Positions 27,074 to 36,148 of a stretch of 64,000 nucleotides of DNA are shown here, piece by piece. The position numbers and the translations under genes are program-made. Under the pieces are notes generated by a model, which saw nothing but the letters and a program-made list of their open reading frames with translations, had not been told where the DNA came from and did not search any database. Every line of letters begins with the position of its first letter. The first letter of the stretch is position 1. The stretch comes from Polyangium fumosum (GTDB taxonomy: Bacteria > Myxococcota_A > Polyangia > Polyangiales > Polyangiaceae), in NCBI RefSeq assembly GCF_005144585.1, contig NZ_SSMQ01000006.1, forward strand, positions 1-64,000, in the 5' to 3' direction.

Positions 27074-27095
27074 TGCCGTTGGTGCACCAACGGCA
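27074..27095. promoter_or_regulatory. 22-bp perfect palindrome between the small helical gene and the bestrophin-like gene
   Basis: Half-site TGCCGTTGGTG followed immediately by its reverse complement CACCAACGGCA, centred between 27084 and 27085, with no loop. It sits 1 bp after the stop of the upstream gene and 39 bp before the next ATG. A dimeric repressor operator is the simplest reading; a terminator is possible but there is no T-run and no loop. Confidence 0.55.
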
Positions 27096-27134
27096 CCGTG
27101 CTAAGGGCGGCCGCTCCTCGCGGGATCGTGCCCC

Positions 27135-28082
27135 ATGATGGTGACGGAAAAACGCTACTCCTGGCTGCGCCTGCTCCTCAAGTACCGCGGGACGGCGTTG
27201 CAGCGCATCCGTGGCCGCATGGCCCTCACCACGCTGCTCGCCGTCGTGGTGACCGTGATCGACTTGAACGTCCGGTTTTTCCACCCGGACCTCACGACGA
27301 TCCCGTTCACGCTCATCGGCCTCGCGCTCAGCATCTTCCTCGGCTTCCGAAACAACACGAGTTACGACCGTTTCTGGGAGGGCCGAAAGCTCTGGGGCGG
27401 CCTCGTCAACACGACCCGCACGATCACGCGCCAGATCCTCACGCTCGTGAACGCGCCGGCCGATCGCGCCGACGAGAGCGAGGCCGTCGCCGCGTTCCGC
27501 CGGGAGATGGTCTATCGCATCATCGGCTACACGCACGCGCTCCGGCTGCACCTCCGGGATCAGGATCGGCTGGAGGAGCTCGAGCCCTTCCTCGCGGCGG
27601 CCGAGATCGAGGCATTGCGGCCCGAGCTGAACCGGCCCACGGCGATCCTCCAATCGGCCGCCTACCGCCTGCGCGACGCCTGGCAGCGCGGCTGGATTCA
27701 CTCCTACCACCTGCCCGTGCTGGAGCAGAGCCTCACCGTCCTCACGGACCTCCAGGGCGGCTGCGAGCGCATCAAGAGCACGCCGATCCCGCTCTCGTAC
27801 ACCTCGCTCATTCACCAGCTCGTCGCCATTTATTGCTTCGCGCTCCCGTTCGGGATCGTGAAGACGGTCGGGGTGTTCACGCCGGTCGTCGTCGGGATCG
27901 TGGCGTATGCGTTCTACGGCCTCGACGCGATCGGCGACGAGATCGAAAACCCCTTCGGCATGGACGCGAACGACCTGCCGCTCTCGGGCCTCTCGCGTTT
28001 GATCGAGGTGAACCTGCGGCAGCGGCTCGGCGAGACGGATCTGCCGCCCCTGCTCAAGCCGAAGGCTGGCCACCTGACCTGA
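27135..28082 (+). CDS. Bestrophin-like anion channel (YneE/UPF0187 family)
   Basis: 315 aa. Recognisable pieces: ALTTLLAVVVTVIDLNVRFF and PFTLIGLALSIFLGFRNNTS followed by YDRFWEGRKLWGGLVN, the family signature (FR.N.SY.RWWE.R..WG). Later come IPLSYTSLIHQLVAIYCFAL, GIVKTVGVFTPVVVGIVAYA and the C-terminal DEIENPFGMDANDLPL, the conserved acidic cluster. Bacterial homologues form pentameric anion channels. Length is normal. Possible control by the palindrome just upstream. Confidence 0.9.
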   Translation: MMVTEKRYSWLRLLLKYRGTALQRIRGRMALTTLLAVVVTVIDLNVRFFHPDLTTIPFTLIGLALSIFLGFRNNTSYDRFWEGRKLWGGLVNTTRTITRQILTLVNAPADRADESEAVAAFRREMVYRIIGYTHALRLHLRDQDRLEELEPFLAAAEIEALRPELNRPTAILQSAAYRLRDAWQRGWIHSYHLPVLEQSLTVLTDLQGGCERIKSTPIPLSYTSLIHQLVAIYCFALPFGIVKTVGVFTPVVVGIVAYAFYGLDAIGDEIENPFGMDANDLPLSGLSRLIEVNLRQRLGETDLPPLLKPKAGHLT

Positions 28083-28128
28083 TCGGCGCTTGCGTCGCGC
28101 CGCGTCCGGGAGCGACAATCGCCCGCGG

Positions 28129-29505
28129 ATGCCCCCCTCCCCCTCCTCCCACCCCGCGGTCGCCAAGTACGCGGAGCACATCAATCCCGCCTTCGTAAAG
28201 CTCCTCGGCGCCTTTGGCTACGGCCGCGTGTTCGTCCGCGCGAAGGGCACGACGTTGTGGGACCACGAGGGGCGCGAATACCTCGATTTCCTCGCGGGCT
28301 TCGGCGCCCACAACCTCGGGCACAACCACCCGAAGCTCCGGGCGCACATGGCCACGTTCCTCGCGGACGACGTGCCGAACCTCGTGCACGTCGGCCCGCC
28401 CGTCCACGCGGCCGAGCTCGCGGCCGAGCTCGCGCGCCGCGCCGGCCCGCTCACGATGTGCCTCTTCTCGTGCACCGGCGCCGAGGCCGTGGAGGCCGCG
28501 CTCAAGCTCGCGCGCGCCGCGACCGGGAGAAAGACGCTCGTGTATTGCAAGAATGGCTATCACGGGCTGAACCTCGGCACGCTGTCGACGTCCGGCATCC
28601 CGCGCATGCGTGAGCTCTTCGAACCGCTCTTGCCCGCCTGCCAGGAGGTGCCGTTCGGGGATCTCGACGCGCTCGACGAGGCCCTCGGCAAGACCCGCGC
28701 CGCAGCCTTCCTCGTCGAGCCGATCCAGGCCGAGGGCGGCATGATCGTGCCGCCGAAGGGGTACCTGCGCGCCGCGCAGGAGCTTTGCCGAAAGCGCGGC
28801 GCGCTGCTCCTCCTCGACGAGGTGCAGACCGGCCTCGGCCGCACCGGCTCGCTCTTCGCTTGCGAGGCCGAAGGGTTTTTCCCGGACGTCCTCGTGCTCG
28901 GCAAGGCCCTCGGCGGCGGCATGGTGCCCATCTCCGCGACGCTCACGACGAAGGACCTGTGCCAGCGCGCATTCGGCACCGCGGAGCGCTTCGATCTGCA
29001 CGGTTCGACGTACGCGGGCAATGCCTTCGCTTGCCGCACGGCCGGGGCGATCCTCGCGATCCTCAACGAGGAAGGGCTCGTCCGCGCGAGCCGGGAGAAA
29101 GGCGAGCGGATGCTCCATGCCTTGCGGGATCGCATCGGCAAGCACCCGCTCGTGCGCGAGGTGCGGGGCCGCGGGCTCTTCGCGGGGATCGAGCTCGGGC
29201 CGACCGAAAAAGGCGGGCTCTTGCACCGGGCCTTGCCAGGCCTCGTGGAGGCGGTCTCGCGCCGCATCTTCGGGCAATGGCTGAGCGTCCGGCTGCTCGA
29301 ACACGGCATCGTGGCGCAGCCCGCGAGCCAGCAATGGAACGTGCTCAAGCTCGAACCGCCGCTCACGGTGACGGACGCGGAGATCGACCGCGTCGTGGAT
29401 CGGATCGGCGCCCTCCTCGACGAATACCGCGACGTGGCCCCGATCGTGCGCGACGCGACGGAGCGTCTCGGCAAGCAGTTCGCGGGCGGATGGAGGTTCG
29501 GATGA
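28129..29505 (+). CDS. Class III pyridoxal-phosphate aminotransferase
   Basis: 458 aa; ATG 28129. Shows CTGAEAVEAALKLARAATGR, GYHGLNLGTLSTSG, LEU-rich LLLLDEVQTGLGRTG with PLP-contacting Asp230, and Schiff-base Lys259 in VLGKALGGGMVP, then DLHGSTYAGNAFACRTAGAI. Closest in layout to ornithine/acetylornithine/putrescine aminotransferases, but the substrate cannot be read from sequence. The stop overlaps the start of the radical SAM gene (ATGA), so the two are co-translated and probably work in one pathway. Confidence 0.9.
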   Translation: MPPSPSSHPAVAKYAEHINPAFVKLLGAFGYGRVFVRAKGTTLWDHEGREYLDFLAGFGAHNLGHNHPKLRAHMATFLADDVPNLVHVGPPVHAAELAAELARRAGPLTMCLFSCTGAEAVEAALKLARAATGRKTLVYCKNGYHGLNLGTLSTSGIPRMRELFEPLLPACQEVPFGDLDALDEALGKTRAAAFLVEPIQAEGGMIVPPKGYLRAAQELCRKRGALLLLDEVQTGLGRTGSLFACEAEGFFPDVLVLGKALGGGMVPISATLTTKDLCQRAFGTAERFDLHGSTYAGNAFACRTAGAILAILNEEGLVRASREKGERMLHALRDRIGKHPLVREVRGRGLFAGIELGPTEKGGLLHRALPGLVEAVSRRIFGQWLSVRLLEHGIVAQPASQQWNVLKLEPPLTVTDAEIDRVVDRIGALLDEYRDVAPIVRDATERLGKQFAGGWRFG

Positions 29506-30521
29506 GCTTCGCCACGTGGAAAAAAGAGGCCGCGTTCACCACGACGCTCCTCCGCAGGCGCCCGTTTTCGTGCCTGATCCAGGTCACGAACCGCTGCAAC
29601 ATGGAATGCAGCTTCTGCGATTTCTGGCCGAACCCCGCGCCGCCGAAGCAAGAGCTCTCGCTCGCCGAATACCGCCGCGTCGCGGACGAGCTCGCGGAGC
29701 TCGGCACGTTCGTGATCTCGGTCGAGGGCGGCGAGCCGCTCGCGCGGCCGGACATCGTGGAGATCGTGCGAATCCTCTCGGAGAAACACATCACCGCGCT
29801 CTTCACGAACGGCTGGTTCGTGACGGAGGACAAGGCGAAGGCGCTCTGGGACGCGGGGCTCGTGCACGGCAACGTGTCCATCGATTACCCCGAGGCGAGC
29901 CGGCACGACGGGAAACGCAGGCTCGCGGGCACCACGGATCGCGCCTGGAAGGCGGTCGACCTCCTGCGCGACACGGCGCCGCGCGGGGGCAAGCAGGTGC
30001 ACGTGATGACGGTGCTGATGGAGGACAACTGGCGCGACCTGGAAAGCTTGCTCCGGCAAAGCGAGGCGCGCGGGGTCGGCCATCAGCTCACGCTCCTCAG
30101 CATCGCGGGGTATCGCCGCGGCAAGGAGGGCCCCGACAAGATGCCGCCCGTGGGCGTGTCCGAGCACGTGCTCGCGTTATGGGAGCGGTACCCCCACCTC
30201 CGGTACTTCCGCGAGTATTTCGCGCGCATCGACGCCTTCCTCGCGCAGGGCGCGATGCCCACGTGCAGCGCGGGCAAGACCGGGTTCAACATCGATCACG
30301 TGGGCAACGTCTCGCCCTGCATCGAGCGCATTCACGAGAGCGTGGGCAACGTGCGCGAGGCGAGCCTCGGCGATCTTTATCGGCGTCTGCAGGACAAGCA
30401 GGCCGAGATCACGCGATGCCAGCAATGCTGGACCGCGTGCCGGGGCATCAACCAGGCGCTCGGCCAGGGCGGCTCGGCGCGCAGCCTCTTCGATCTCGGC
30501 ACTAGGATGCGGACGAGCTGA
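29502..30521 (+). CDS. Radical SAM protein with SPASM-like C-terminal Cys cluster
   Basis: 339 aa, start overlapping the aminotransferase stop. CxxxCxxC is CNMECSFC (Cys32, Cys36, Cys39), followed by a GGE motif in FVISVEGGEPLARPD and strand VHVMTVLMED. The C-terminal region has CSAGKTGFNIDHVGNVSPC and CQQCWTACRG, which could hold an auxiliary Fe-S cluster as in SPASM/Twitch enzymes. Substrate unknown. No precursor-peptide gene was seen beside it, so a RiPP role is unsupported; coupling to an aminotransferase suggests modification of a small molecule or lipid head group. Confidence 0.85.
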   Translation: MSFATWKKEAAFTTTLLRRRPFSCLIQVTNRCNMECSFCDFWPNPAPPKQELSLAEYRRVADELAELGTFVISVEGGEPLARPDIVEIVRILSEKHITALFTNGWFVTEDKAKALWDAGLVHGNVSIDYPEASRHDGKRRLAGTTDRAWKAVDLLRDTAPRGGKQVHVMTVLMEDNWRDLESLLRQSEARGVGHQLTLLSIAGYRRGKEGPDKMPPVGVSEHVLALWERYPHLRYFREYFARIDAFLAQGAMPTCSAGKTGFNIDHVGNVSPCIERIHESVGNVREASLGDLYRRLQDKQAEITRCQQCWTACRGINQALGQGGSARSLFDLGTRMRTS

Positions 30522-31632
30522 ACGCGATGACGAGGCCGAGCGCGGCCGTCGCAGCCACACGCACGCCCTCCCGCTTGGCCGCGCCGTCGCGCCCGTCGAG
30601 CAGCCCTCCGATCGTGGACAGGCCCCACAGGACGACGAGCGCCCCGGCCGCGAGCTGCCAGAACGGATGCCGCTCGCGCAGCCAGAGCAGGTGCAACGCG
30701 AACACGAGCGTCGCGGCGAACGCGAGCGCGGCATACACCTTCGTGCGCGTGGGAATGTCCGCGTCGGCCCGCGCGGGCGCGTGGCGCGGAAAGACGATGC
30801 CCGCGGGGGTCCAGCCGGGGTGGCGGACGAAGGTCCGCACCTTGTCGCCGAACGTCTTCGCCTGCCGCGCGACGGCGACGAGGTCGCGGAAAAACACCCC
30901 TTGCGCCCGCGCGCCGTCGTGCGTCTGGTAGCCGAACGGCGTGCCGAGGACCGGCGGATCGGCCGGATCGACCTCCACGTGCGTGCCGAACATCCGGTCC
31001 CACACCGTGAACATCGCGCCGAAGTTCTTGTTCAGATACCGCCGGTTCTTCGAATGATGCACGATGTGCGTCGCCGGCGTGACCAAAAACCAGAGACCCG
31101 GCCGGTGGAAGACGCGGGAATGGACGGTGAGCGCGTAAAACGAGATGATCGAGATCGCCACGAAGAAATGCTTTGGCGGCACGCCGAGCATCGGGATCGG
31201 CGCGTAAAAAAGGAACGCGTAGGTGTCGGAGAACCAGGGGTGGCGCGTGGCGACCGAGACGTTGAAATGCTCGGACTGGTGGTGGACGCCGTGAATCGCC
31301 CACAACGCGGCCACGGAATGGCCGGCGCGGTGGTACCAGTAATACCCGAGGTCGCCGAGCGCGAACGCGAGGATCCAGGGGACGATCGAGCCCTCGGGCC
31401 AGCGCACGAGCGCGAGATCGTCGTACGCGAAATCGTAGAGGCCGAGCAGCAAGGGGCCGAGGAAGAGGCCGAGGACGATCTCGCCGAGCCCCGCCGAGAA
31501 GCTCCCGAGCGTGTCGGCGAACCCGTAGACCTGCCTCCCCTTCCGCCGCGACAGCGCGATCTCCAGGGCGACGATCGCGAGGTACAAGGGGACCCCGAGC
31601 GCGTAGTACCCATTCGTCTCGAGGCGGCCCAT
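30502..31632 (-). CDS. Sterol desaturase/fatty acid hydroxylase family di-iron membrane protein
   Basis: 376 aa. Four to five hydrophobic segments and the three histidine boxes HRAGH, HGVHHQSEHFN and HIVHHSKNRRYLNKNFG followed by MFTVWDRMFGTH. The C-terminal 120 residues contain two further hydrophobic helices (YAALAFAATLVFALHLLWL, LAAGALVVLWGLSTIGGLL) beyond the usual domain. Predicted to hydroxylate or desaturate a lipid using a di-iron centre. The 3' end overlaps the convergent radical SAM gene by 20 bp. Confidence 0.9.
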   Translation of the reverse strand: MGRLETNGYYALGVPLYLAIVALEIALSRRKGRQVYGFADTLGSFSAGLGEIVLGLFLGPLLLGLYDFAYDDLALVRWPEGSIVPWILAFALGDLGYYWYHRAGHSVAALWAIHGVHHQSEHFNVSVATRHPWFSDTYAFLFYAPIPMLGVPPKHFFVAISIISFYALTVHSRVFHRPGLWFLVTPATHIVHHSKNRRYLNKNFGAMFTVWDRMFGTHVEVDPADPPVLGTPFGYQTHDGARAQGVFFRDLVAVARQAKTFGDKVRTFVRHPGWTPAGIVFPRHAPARADADIPTRTKVYAALAFAATLVFALHLLWLRERHPFWQLAAGALVVLWGLSTIGGLLDGRDGAAKREGVRVAATAALGLVIAFSSSAS

Positions 31633-31826
31633 GCGCCGAGACTACGGAAACGAGACAGGGGCGTAAAGCGCGGGCGGGGCACGTACCATGAGAGCACCTT
31701 TTTCGCGCCGCCGGCCATGAGCGCGGTCGCTCGGAAAGCCAAGCGTACCAAACGTCACACGTCGGGAAGCGCGCATAACATGTGCCCTTGCTTGCCCCTT
31801 TCACGCCCCCCGACCATGCTTCGACC

Positions 31827-33032
31827 ATGCACCCTTTGTTCACCCTGGAGGGCCGCAAGGACCCTCATCCCATCTACAAGCGCCTCCGGGCCGAAGAGCC
31901 CGCCGTGCAGATCCTCGAACCTTATCGCAAGGTGCCTTTCTGGCTGCTCACGCGGTACACGGATTGCTCCGACATGCTGCGGGATCCGCGCTTCGGCAAG
32001 GATTTCACGAAATTGCCTCCCGAGGAGCGAAATCGCCTGCGCATGTCGGGCGAATTCGAGGTTCTCGGCAAGCACATGCTGAGCGCCGATCCGCCGGACC
32101 ATTCCCGGCTGCGATCCCTCGTGGCCAAGGCCTTCACGCCGCAGATCGTCGAGGGCCTCCGGGGCCGCATCTCCACGATCGCGGAAAACCTCGTCTCGGA
32201 TGCCGTCGCGCGGGATGCGAGCGGGATGGACCTCGTCTCCCAGTTCTCGTATCCCCTGCCCGTCACGGTCATCGCCGAGCTGCTCGGCGTGCCCGCCTCG
32301 GATCAGGACGATTTCCGGCGCTGGACCACGACGCTCTTCACGCCCGCGGACACCGACGAGCAGCTCGCGCACCTGCGCGCCACCGGCTTCGAATTCTTCC
32401 AGTACTTCATGGCGCTCATCGAGCGCCGGCGGGCCGAGCCGAGGGACGATCTCGTGAGCGGGCTCGTGGCGGCCGAGGAAGGCGGCGATCGGCTGAGCAC
32501 GCAGGAGCTCGTGGGCATGCTCTTCCTCCTGCTCGTCGCGGGCCACGAGACCACGGTCAATCTCATCACGAACGGCATGCTCGCGTTGATGGATCACCCC
32601 GAAGAGCGCGAGCGCCTCGTCGCCGATCCCTCGCTCCTCGAATCGGCCGTGGAGGAGATGCTGCGGTATTGCGGGCCGGTGGAGACGACGACGTACCGCT
32701 TCGCCCTGGAGGACGTGGAGATCGGCGGGGTGACGATCCGGAAAAACGAGCTCGTGCTGGCGTCGCTGCTCTCGGCCGATCGCGACGAATCACGGTTCCC
32801 GGACGCGGACCGCTTCGACGTGGGGCGAAAGCCGAACAAACACATCGCCTTCGGCTACGGGATCCATTTCTGCCTCGGCGCCCCGCTCGCGCGTCTGGAG
32901 GCGGTGATCGCCGTGGAGACGCTGCTCCGGCGCCTGCCGCGGATGAAATTGGCCGTCCCGCGCGGGGACCTCGAGCCGAGCTCGATGCTGCTCCTCCTGC
33001 ACGCGAAGAAGCGATTGCCCGTCCAGTTCTAG
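31827..33032 (+). CDS. Cytochrome P450
   Basis: 401 aa; ATG 31827. I-helix oxygen-binding AGHETT (238-243), K-helix ExxR at Glu277-Arg280, and heme loop FGYGIHFCLGAPLARLE with thiolate Cys349. It is soluble, of the CYP107/CYP109-like bacterial class, with normal length. No ferredoxin or reductase gene is adjacent, so electron donors are elsewhere. It faces away from the sterol desaturase-like gene (194-bp spacer); together with the radical SAM pair they could form a small lipid or secondary-metabolite tailoring group, but no core synthase is present. Confidence 0.95.
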   Translation: MHPLFTLEGRKDPHPIYKRLRAEEPAVQILEPYRKVPFWLLTRYTDCSDMLRDPRFGKDFTKLPPEERNRLRMSGEFEVLGKHMLSADPPDHSRLRSLVAKAFTPQIVEGLRGRISTIAENLVSDAVARDASGMDLVSQFSYPLPVTVIAELLGVPASDQDDFRRWTTTLFTPADTDEQLAHLRATGFEFFQYFMALIERRRAEPRDDLVSGLVAAEEGGDRLSTQELVGMLFLLLVAGHETTVNLITNGMLALMDHPEERERLVADPSLLESAVEEMLRYCGPVETTTYRFALEDVEIGGVTIRKNELVLASLLSADRDESRFPDADRFDVGRKPNKHIAFGYGIHFCLGAPLARLEAVIAVETLLRRLPRMKLAVPRGDLEPSSMLLLLHAKKRLPVQF

Positions 33033-33055
33033 CGCTTCGAGCGCCGCTCGGCGCG

Positions 33056-34936
33056 TCACGCCTGAAAGGTCCCCGGTGGCAGCGGGAGCTGCACGCGGAA
33101 GGTCGCGCCTTGGCCCTTCTCGCTCGAGACGGAGATCGTGCCCTTGTGCGCTTCGGCGATCGCGCGGCAAACGAAGAGCCCCGCGCCGAGCCCGGCGTGC
33201 GCGTCCTGCCTCCGCCGGAACGGCTCGAACATCCTCTCCTGGTCCTCCTTCATGATGCCGACGCCGCGATCCCGCACCGTGACGACCGCAAAGCCCGTTT
33301 CTTTGCCGATCGATATCGTGATCGGCTGCCTGCTGCCGAACCGCGCCGCATTCGACAGCAGGTTCACGAAGACCTGCTCCAGGTGCGCGCGGTCCCAGTG
33401 GCCCACCACGGGGCCCTCGCTCTGGATCTCCACGGTGCACCCCTCGGCCGAGACCTCCGCCTGCATCTTCCGAGCGACGTTCCGCACGAGCTCCTCGAGA
33501 TCCACGTGCTCGAGGTTCAGCACCGCGTTGCCCGCGGCGACGCTCGACAGGACGAACATGTTGTTGATGACCTGCGTCATCCGGTACAGCTCGCGCGTCG
33601 AGACCTTCAAGAATCGGTTGACGTCCGCCGGGCTCATCACGGGCGTCGCGTCCTCGGGGCGGGATCGAAGCATGTATTCGTACAGGAGCCGCAGGCTCGT
33701 GAGCGGCGTGCGCAGCTCGTGCGACGCGAACCGCAGGAAGTCTTCCCGCACGTGCACCGCGCTCTTGAGCTCCCCCTCCACCCGCTGGAGACGGCCGACG
33801 CGCTCCTCGAGCTCGCTCCGAAGCTCTCGTTCCCGCGCCAATCCGCGGACGAGGGCCCTCGCGCGGTGCTGCAAAAGGAGGGTCAATACGAACGTGATGC
33901 AGAGCCCGACGAGGAACGTGCGAAGGACGACCCTGCGCGTCGCGGCGAGGGCGCTGTAGGCTTCTGCCTTGTCGACCTCGGTCGCGATGCCGAGCCGGAG
34001 CTCCGAATCCCATACCCAGGCCCCGATCACCTCCACGCCGCGATAATCGCGGTAGCCGTCGATGTCGAGCCCGGACTTTCCGGCGATGGCGCTATGGGCC
34101 ATTTTCGTCAAGGGCTGCTCCGACCGGGGCACGCCGGGGCGGAAGCCGCGGAGCATGTCGCCGCCCGGATCACGCAGCTCGATGGCGTGGCTCGAGCGCT
34201 CGCCGACCGCGAGCAAGCCAATGTCGCGGAGCGTCGGCTCGAACCGGCTCTCCGTGATGAGGCGCCCGTGACGGTCGAATGCATAGGTCTCGCCCGTCTC
34301 GCCGACCCGGCCCGACCTCGTGATGCGCGAGAACTCTCCGGTGGGATCGAGGCGGAAGGCGAGCGCCGCCACGATCGTCCCCTCCTCGTCGCGCACGGGC
34401 GTCACGGCCAGCATCGTCGGGACGTCGATGTCGAGGGCCTTGTTGTGCATGACGAACGGCGCTCCGATGACGGTCGAGCCACGAAGCGCCGTGGTGACGC
34501 TGAGCGGGTCCAGGCGGCTCAGCGTGTTCGTCCCGACGACGTCTCCGTGATCGGAGGCGATTTCAATGCCGTCCGTGGCGATGACGTCGAAGCCCATGAA
34601 TTGTTTTTGCTGGACGACGTCCCGCAGCAAGCGCCGCAGCTCCCCGAGGTGCGGGCTCTCGTGGAGGGACCCGCCTTCGCTCCGGACCTTCCCTTGCGCG
34701 AGGATGGCGCGCCGGATGCCCACCTCGCTCGCCCAGCTCCTCGCGGTGGTCACCGTGTGCCGCTCCCACGTCACCAGAGCCTCGCGGGTCGCTGCGAGCA
34801 CCGTCTGGAGGGTCGCCGCGGCCTGGCGGCGGTGAATCGTGTCGATCTGGGACAAACCTAGCCAGATGCTCAGCCCGATCGGTAGGAGCATGACCAGGAA
34901 GAGCAGCCAGTCCGCACGTTTCGTCGGGAATTTCAC
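33056..34936 (-). CDS. Membrane sensor histidine kinase with periplasmic dCache-like domain
   Basis: 626 aa. Transmembrane helices at residues 9-27 and 337-355 bracket an extracytoplasmic sensor of about 310 residues (FMGFDVIATDGIEIASDHGD, LAVTPVRDEEGTIVAALAFR), Cache-like. A coiled coil (360-400) leads to the H-box FLRFASHELRTPLTSL (His406). Then come N-box FVNLLSNAARFG, G1 DRGVGIM and a final ATPase segment GLGAGLFVCRAIAEAHKGTI. No receiver domain and no adjacent response regulator gene, so an orphan kinase. Confidence 0.9.
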   Translation of the reverse strand: MKFPTKRADWLLFLVMLLPIGLSIWLGLSQIDTIHRRQAAATLQTVLAATREALVTWERHTVTTARSWASEVGIRRAILAQGKVRSEGGSLHESPHLGELRRLLRDVVQQKQFMGFDVIATDGIEIASDHGDVVGTNTLSRLDPLSVTTALRGSTVIGAPFVMHNKALDIDVPTMLAVTPVRDEEGTIVAALAFRLDPTGEFSRITRSGRVGETGETYAFDRHGRLITESRFEPTLRDIGLLAVGERSSHAIELRDPGGDMLRGFRPGVPRSEQPLTKMAHSAIAGKSGLDIDGYRDYRGVEVIGAWVWDSELRLGIATEVDKAEAYSALAATRRVVLRTFLVGLCITFVLTLLLQHRARALVRGLARERELRSELEERVGRLQRVEGELKSAVHVREDFLRFASHELRTPLTSLRLLYEYMLRSRPEDATPVMSPADVNRFLKVSTRELYRMTQVINNMFVLSSVAAGNAVLNLEHVDLEELVRNVARKMQAEVSAEGCTVEIQSEGPVVGHWDRAHLEQVFVNLLSNAARFGSRQPITISIGKETGFAVVTVRDRGVGIMKEDQERMFEPFRRRQDAHAGLGAGLFVCRAIAEAHKGTISVSSEKGQGATFRVQLPLPPGTFQA

Positions 34937-35067
34937 GGGGCTTGCCGCCGGCGCGGGCGAGAGGCAACCAAGAAGGATGCCATTGCCGTCCCGTGTGGAT
35001 TCTGCCCTGGCAAAGGAGCGAGCCGCCGGCCGCTGCGAGCGCGAGCCGCCGCGGCCGTACCTACGTG

Positions 35068-36033
35068 CTACCGGCGGAGCGCGAACGCAATGCCGCTCTG
35101 CAGATTGCCCCGCATGACGATTCCATCGAGATCGGTGCCGATCTCGATCAGGGTCCGCGCGACCTCGGGCCGCACGCCCGTGACGATCACGCGCGCGCCG
35201 AGGAGCCGCACCGCGCGGGCCGCCGAGACGATGGCGCTCGCGACGTTCGTGTCGACGGTGCGCACGCCTGTGATGTCGAGGATCACCGCGTGCGCGCCGT
35301 GATGGCCGATGCCTTCGAGCAGCGTGCCCATGATCCGCTCGGCGCGCGCCTGGTCGACGCTGCCGACGATCGGCATGGCCACGACGCCCTCGGCGATCGG
35401 GACGAGGGGCGTGGAGAGCTCGCGTAGCGCCTCTTGTTGCGCGGCGATCACCTGCTCGCGCAGGAGCAGGCGCTCCTCCTCCTTGCGCTTTTGCTCGGTG
35501 ATGTCCGTGGCGATGCCGCAGACGCCCATGAGCGCGCCGAAGTTGTTCAGGATGGGGAATTTGATCGTGTGGAAATGCCGGAGCTCCCCGGCGAACACGA
35601 TCTCTTCCTCGAATTGAAGGGGCTCGCCCCGGCGAACGGCCTCCACGTCCTTCTCGCGCATGGCCTGCGCGGCCTCCGGCGGGAAGAAATCGGCGTCGCT
35701 CCGGCCGAGCAGCTCCTTGCGTGTCCGGCCGAAGCGATGCTCGGCTTGACGATTCACGAGCAGGTATCGGCCCTCCGGGTCCTTCACGAAGATGACGCTC
35801 GGCGAATGGTCGAGGACCGCGTGGAGCAGGCGCCTCCGCTCGTTGTCGACGCGCTCGATCACGGCCGCGCGCATCGTGGCCATCCGGGGCGGCGCATCGA
35901 CGCGCACGTCCATGAGCGCGCCCTCGAGCGCGACCACCTGCGCCTTCAGCGAAGCATTCTCGCGTCGCAGCGCCGCGATCTCCGCTTCCAGCGCAGCGAC
36001 ATCTCCCCCCACAGCCGTTCGTTCCTCTGCCAT
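35068..36033 (-). CDS. PAS-STAS protein (RsbR-like stressosome component)
   Basis: 321 aa; ATG 36033. An N-terminal leucine-zipper-like coil (EAEIAALRRENASLKAQVVA) precedes a PAS domain at about 75-195 (HSPSVIFVKDPEGRYLLVNR, ending ATDITEQKRKEEE). A STAS domain fills about 210-321 (VVAMPIVGSVDQARAERIMG, HAVILDITGVRTVDTNVASA). The DITGVxxVDT stretch holds the Ser/Thr positions phosphorylated in RsbR relatives. Divergent from the SBF transporter; the kinase upstream on the same strand (131-bp gap) is not obviously co-transcribed. Confidence 0.85.
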   Translation of the reverse strand: MAEERTAVGGDVAALEAEIAALRRENASLKAQVVALEGALMDVRVDAPPRMATMRAAVIERVDNERRRLLHAVLDHSPSVIFVKDPEGRYLLVNRQAEHRFGRTRKELLGRSDADFFPPEAAQAMREKDVEAVRRGEPLQFEEEIVFAGELRHFHTIKFPILNNFGALMGVCGIATDITEQKRKEEERLLLREQVIAAQQEALRELSTPLVPIAEGVVAMPIVGSVDQARAERIMGTLLEGIGHHGAHAVILDITGVRTVDTNVASAIVSAARAVRLLGARVIVTGVRPEVARTLIEIGTDLDGIVMRGNLQSGIAFALRR

Positions 36034-36148
36034 GGTTCCGCCTTCATGTACTCCTACAATCCAGGCCGAAACGCAAGCCGACGCGTCCGTGGCAGGCCTG
36101 CTCACCGTTGAGTCGATGACGGCGTTCGTGCGACGCTCATGAACCGCC

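Noticed and set aside
28129-33032. RiPP or polyketide/non-ribosomal peptide gene cluster
   Set aside because: Radical SAM, P450 and hydroxylase are tailoring-type, but no precursor peptide, PKS or NRPS gene is in the window.
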